Below are positions 63,143-64,000 of a stretch of DNA of 64,000 nt, piece by piece. Where the stretch lies: NCBI RefSeq assembly GCF_001283065.1, contig NZ_CDMK01000001.1, forward strand, positions 776,141-840,140, in the 5' to 3' direction. A program made the position numbers and the translations under genes. The notes below the pieces were generated by a model. That model was not told where the DNA came from. It searched no databases and saw only the letters and a program-made list of their open reading frames with translations. The stretch comes from Helicobacter heilmannii. GTDB lineage: Bacteria > Campylobacterota > Campylobacteria > Campylobacterales > Helicobacteraceae. The number at the start of each line of letters is the position of its first letter. Position 1 is the stretch's first letter.

Positions 63143-64000
63143 CTACCTCCCTTGAATGAAACTGATGAGTGCGCGCCCATTATCAAAAATGGGGGCGGGT
63201 TTAATGATCTCGTTTGTGTCATTATCTATCAATATTCCAAAATTGCCCAAATACCGATCCACATTGCCAGTAATGGCATCAAAGAGCATCAAATCACTTA
63301 GGGTCTGCTTACCCATCACCTTCTCTACGCTCTCTTGTGCTTGTGCATAGATAAAGCCTTGTTTACAGACTTGCGAGCAAATACTCACAAATGGCTAAAA
63401 ACCACACTTCTTGGCTTGTAAAGAGCCCACAGGCACCAAACCTTTCTTCATTAGTTGCTCTAACGCATAGGCCACACAATCTAAGTCCAAAGCCTTAGCC
63501 ACTTGCGGCATATAGTGTTCGCATAAGTTGCCCCCTACGGTTCATCCACTCCACACCCCCTTGACTCGCTTCAATGCTCTTGGCACTCTTGCACAAATAT
63601 TTCTTGGGCATGTCAACGGGGTTAAAGGGGTTTCGTAGAGATTGACACGAGCCCACGCATAAAGGTGCGCTGTTGGTGTGGACCACACAAAACTATTTTT
63701 TTTAAGTATAGAGTAACAGCGGATTTATGGATTTACGCTCTATAATTCACGCCAATAAGCGGTTTTCACCCACTCCATTAAGGTGCAGATAGTGTGGCAG
63801 TAGACGATCATTGAGAACTTAAAAGCGTAGGTTTTTGCCCTCGTTTAAAACTTCAAACTCTAAAAACAGGCGGTCTCTGTCGAGTAGGGTGTAGTGCACG
63901 GGTTTGATTGGTGACATCGTACTTGCCGGTGTTGTCGTGTGTCTTGACTGAGAAACAGCTCAAGATTGATTTAATTTGCAATTTTACCCCCATTCCACAG
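63143..64000 (-). pseudogene. HipA-family kinase, decayed and running off the window
   Basis: The reverse strand shows blocks of HipA-type kinases in several frames: FTLLDRDR-like YTLLDRDRLFLEFEVLNEG at about 63850-63905, VLNDRLLPHYLHLNG with an in-frame stop after RLLA, NPVDMPKKYLCKSAKSIEAS, MPQVAKALDLDCVAYALEQL and the catalytic block LFDAITGNVDRYLGNFGILI with DNDT and APIFDNGRALI (63150-63300). Stops and frameshifts separate them. The H. pylori ICE kinase CtkA belongs to this superfamily, but no close link is shown. Confidence 0.6.

Noticed and set aside
1..64000. CRISPR array
   Set aside because: No regularly spaced direct repeats with unique spacers are seen; the repeats at 37.6, 54.2 and 61.8 kb are too few and irregular.

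Overview
This window looks like chromosome of a gastric, non-pylori Helicobacter. The gene set and local order match H. pylori blocks I recognise: rpsJ beside an HP1321-type ATPase, ispG-dapD-hcp, rplI-hslV-hslU-era-csd6, murJ-cysS, der-AAA-recN-rqcH, cheV3-cheA-cheW, and MBL-thiF-motA-motB. HpaA-like, Hof-like, Hcp-type and GT10 fucosyltransferase genes also point to the genus. The species cannot be named from the sequence alone.

Layout. 1-10.5 kb: start of the S10 operon (cut by the window edge), isoprenoid and lysine/peptidoglycan precursor genes, a Sel1 protein, an L9/HslVU/Era operon, the cell-shape L,D-carboxypeptidase csd6 and a multi-cluster ferredoxin. 10.5-13.3 kb: an accessory patch with a fucosyltransferase switched off by a 13-G tract, a possible TnpB tail remnant, a Sel1 gene and a dead pirin gene. 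13.3-28.1 kb: murJ, cysS, an outer-membrane protein, an ABC exporter, dnaN, and a tightly overlapping minus-strand operon der-AAA-recN-rqcH. 28.3-28.7 kb: five tRNA genes (Glu, Asp, Val, Glu, Lys). 28.7-37.4 kb: PBP1A and a chemotaxis block (MCP, CheW, CheA with receiver domain, CheV). 37.5-47.2 kb: intergenic repeats, thiS, atoE, thiF, motAB, an HpaA-like lipoprotein, glnA and cstA.

47.3-59.0 kb is a Mu-like (B3-like siphophage type) prophage remnant. The plus-strand part has connector-like genes, a full lysis cassette (amidase, holin, i-spanin, o-spanin), a tail protein, two related unknown proteins, a tail-chaperone pair apparently joined by -1 frameshifting, and a DUF1804 small terminase. 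The minus-strand part has a gpG-like protein, a MuF protein with a toxin-like C-terminus, and a portal. A Dam-type methyltransferase sits between them. I see no transposase, large terminase, capsid or tape measure, so it is incomplete.

59-64 kb is a gene graveyard: a DUF2779 tail cut by the prophage, unrecognised fragments, decayed ParA and ribbon-helix-helix genes next to iteron-like repeats, and a decayed HipA-like kinase. One intact DUF2130 gene stands among them. This suggests a degraded integrated plasmid or ICE.

The points most worth a second look are the mid-gene poly-G switch in the fucosyltransferase, the putative A-AAA-AAA frameshift in the tail-chaperone gene, the MuF-toxin fusion, the duplicated composite repeat at 54.2 kb, and the lpxH-like gene without a usable start codon.
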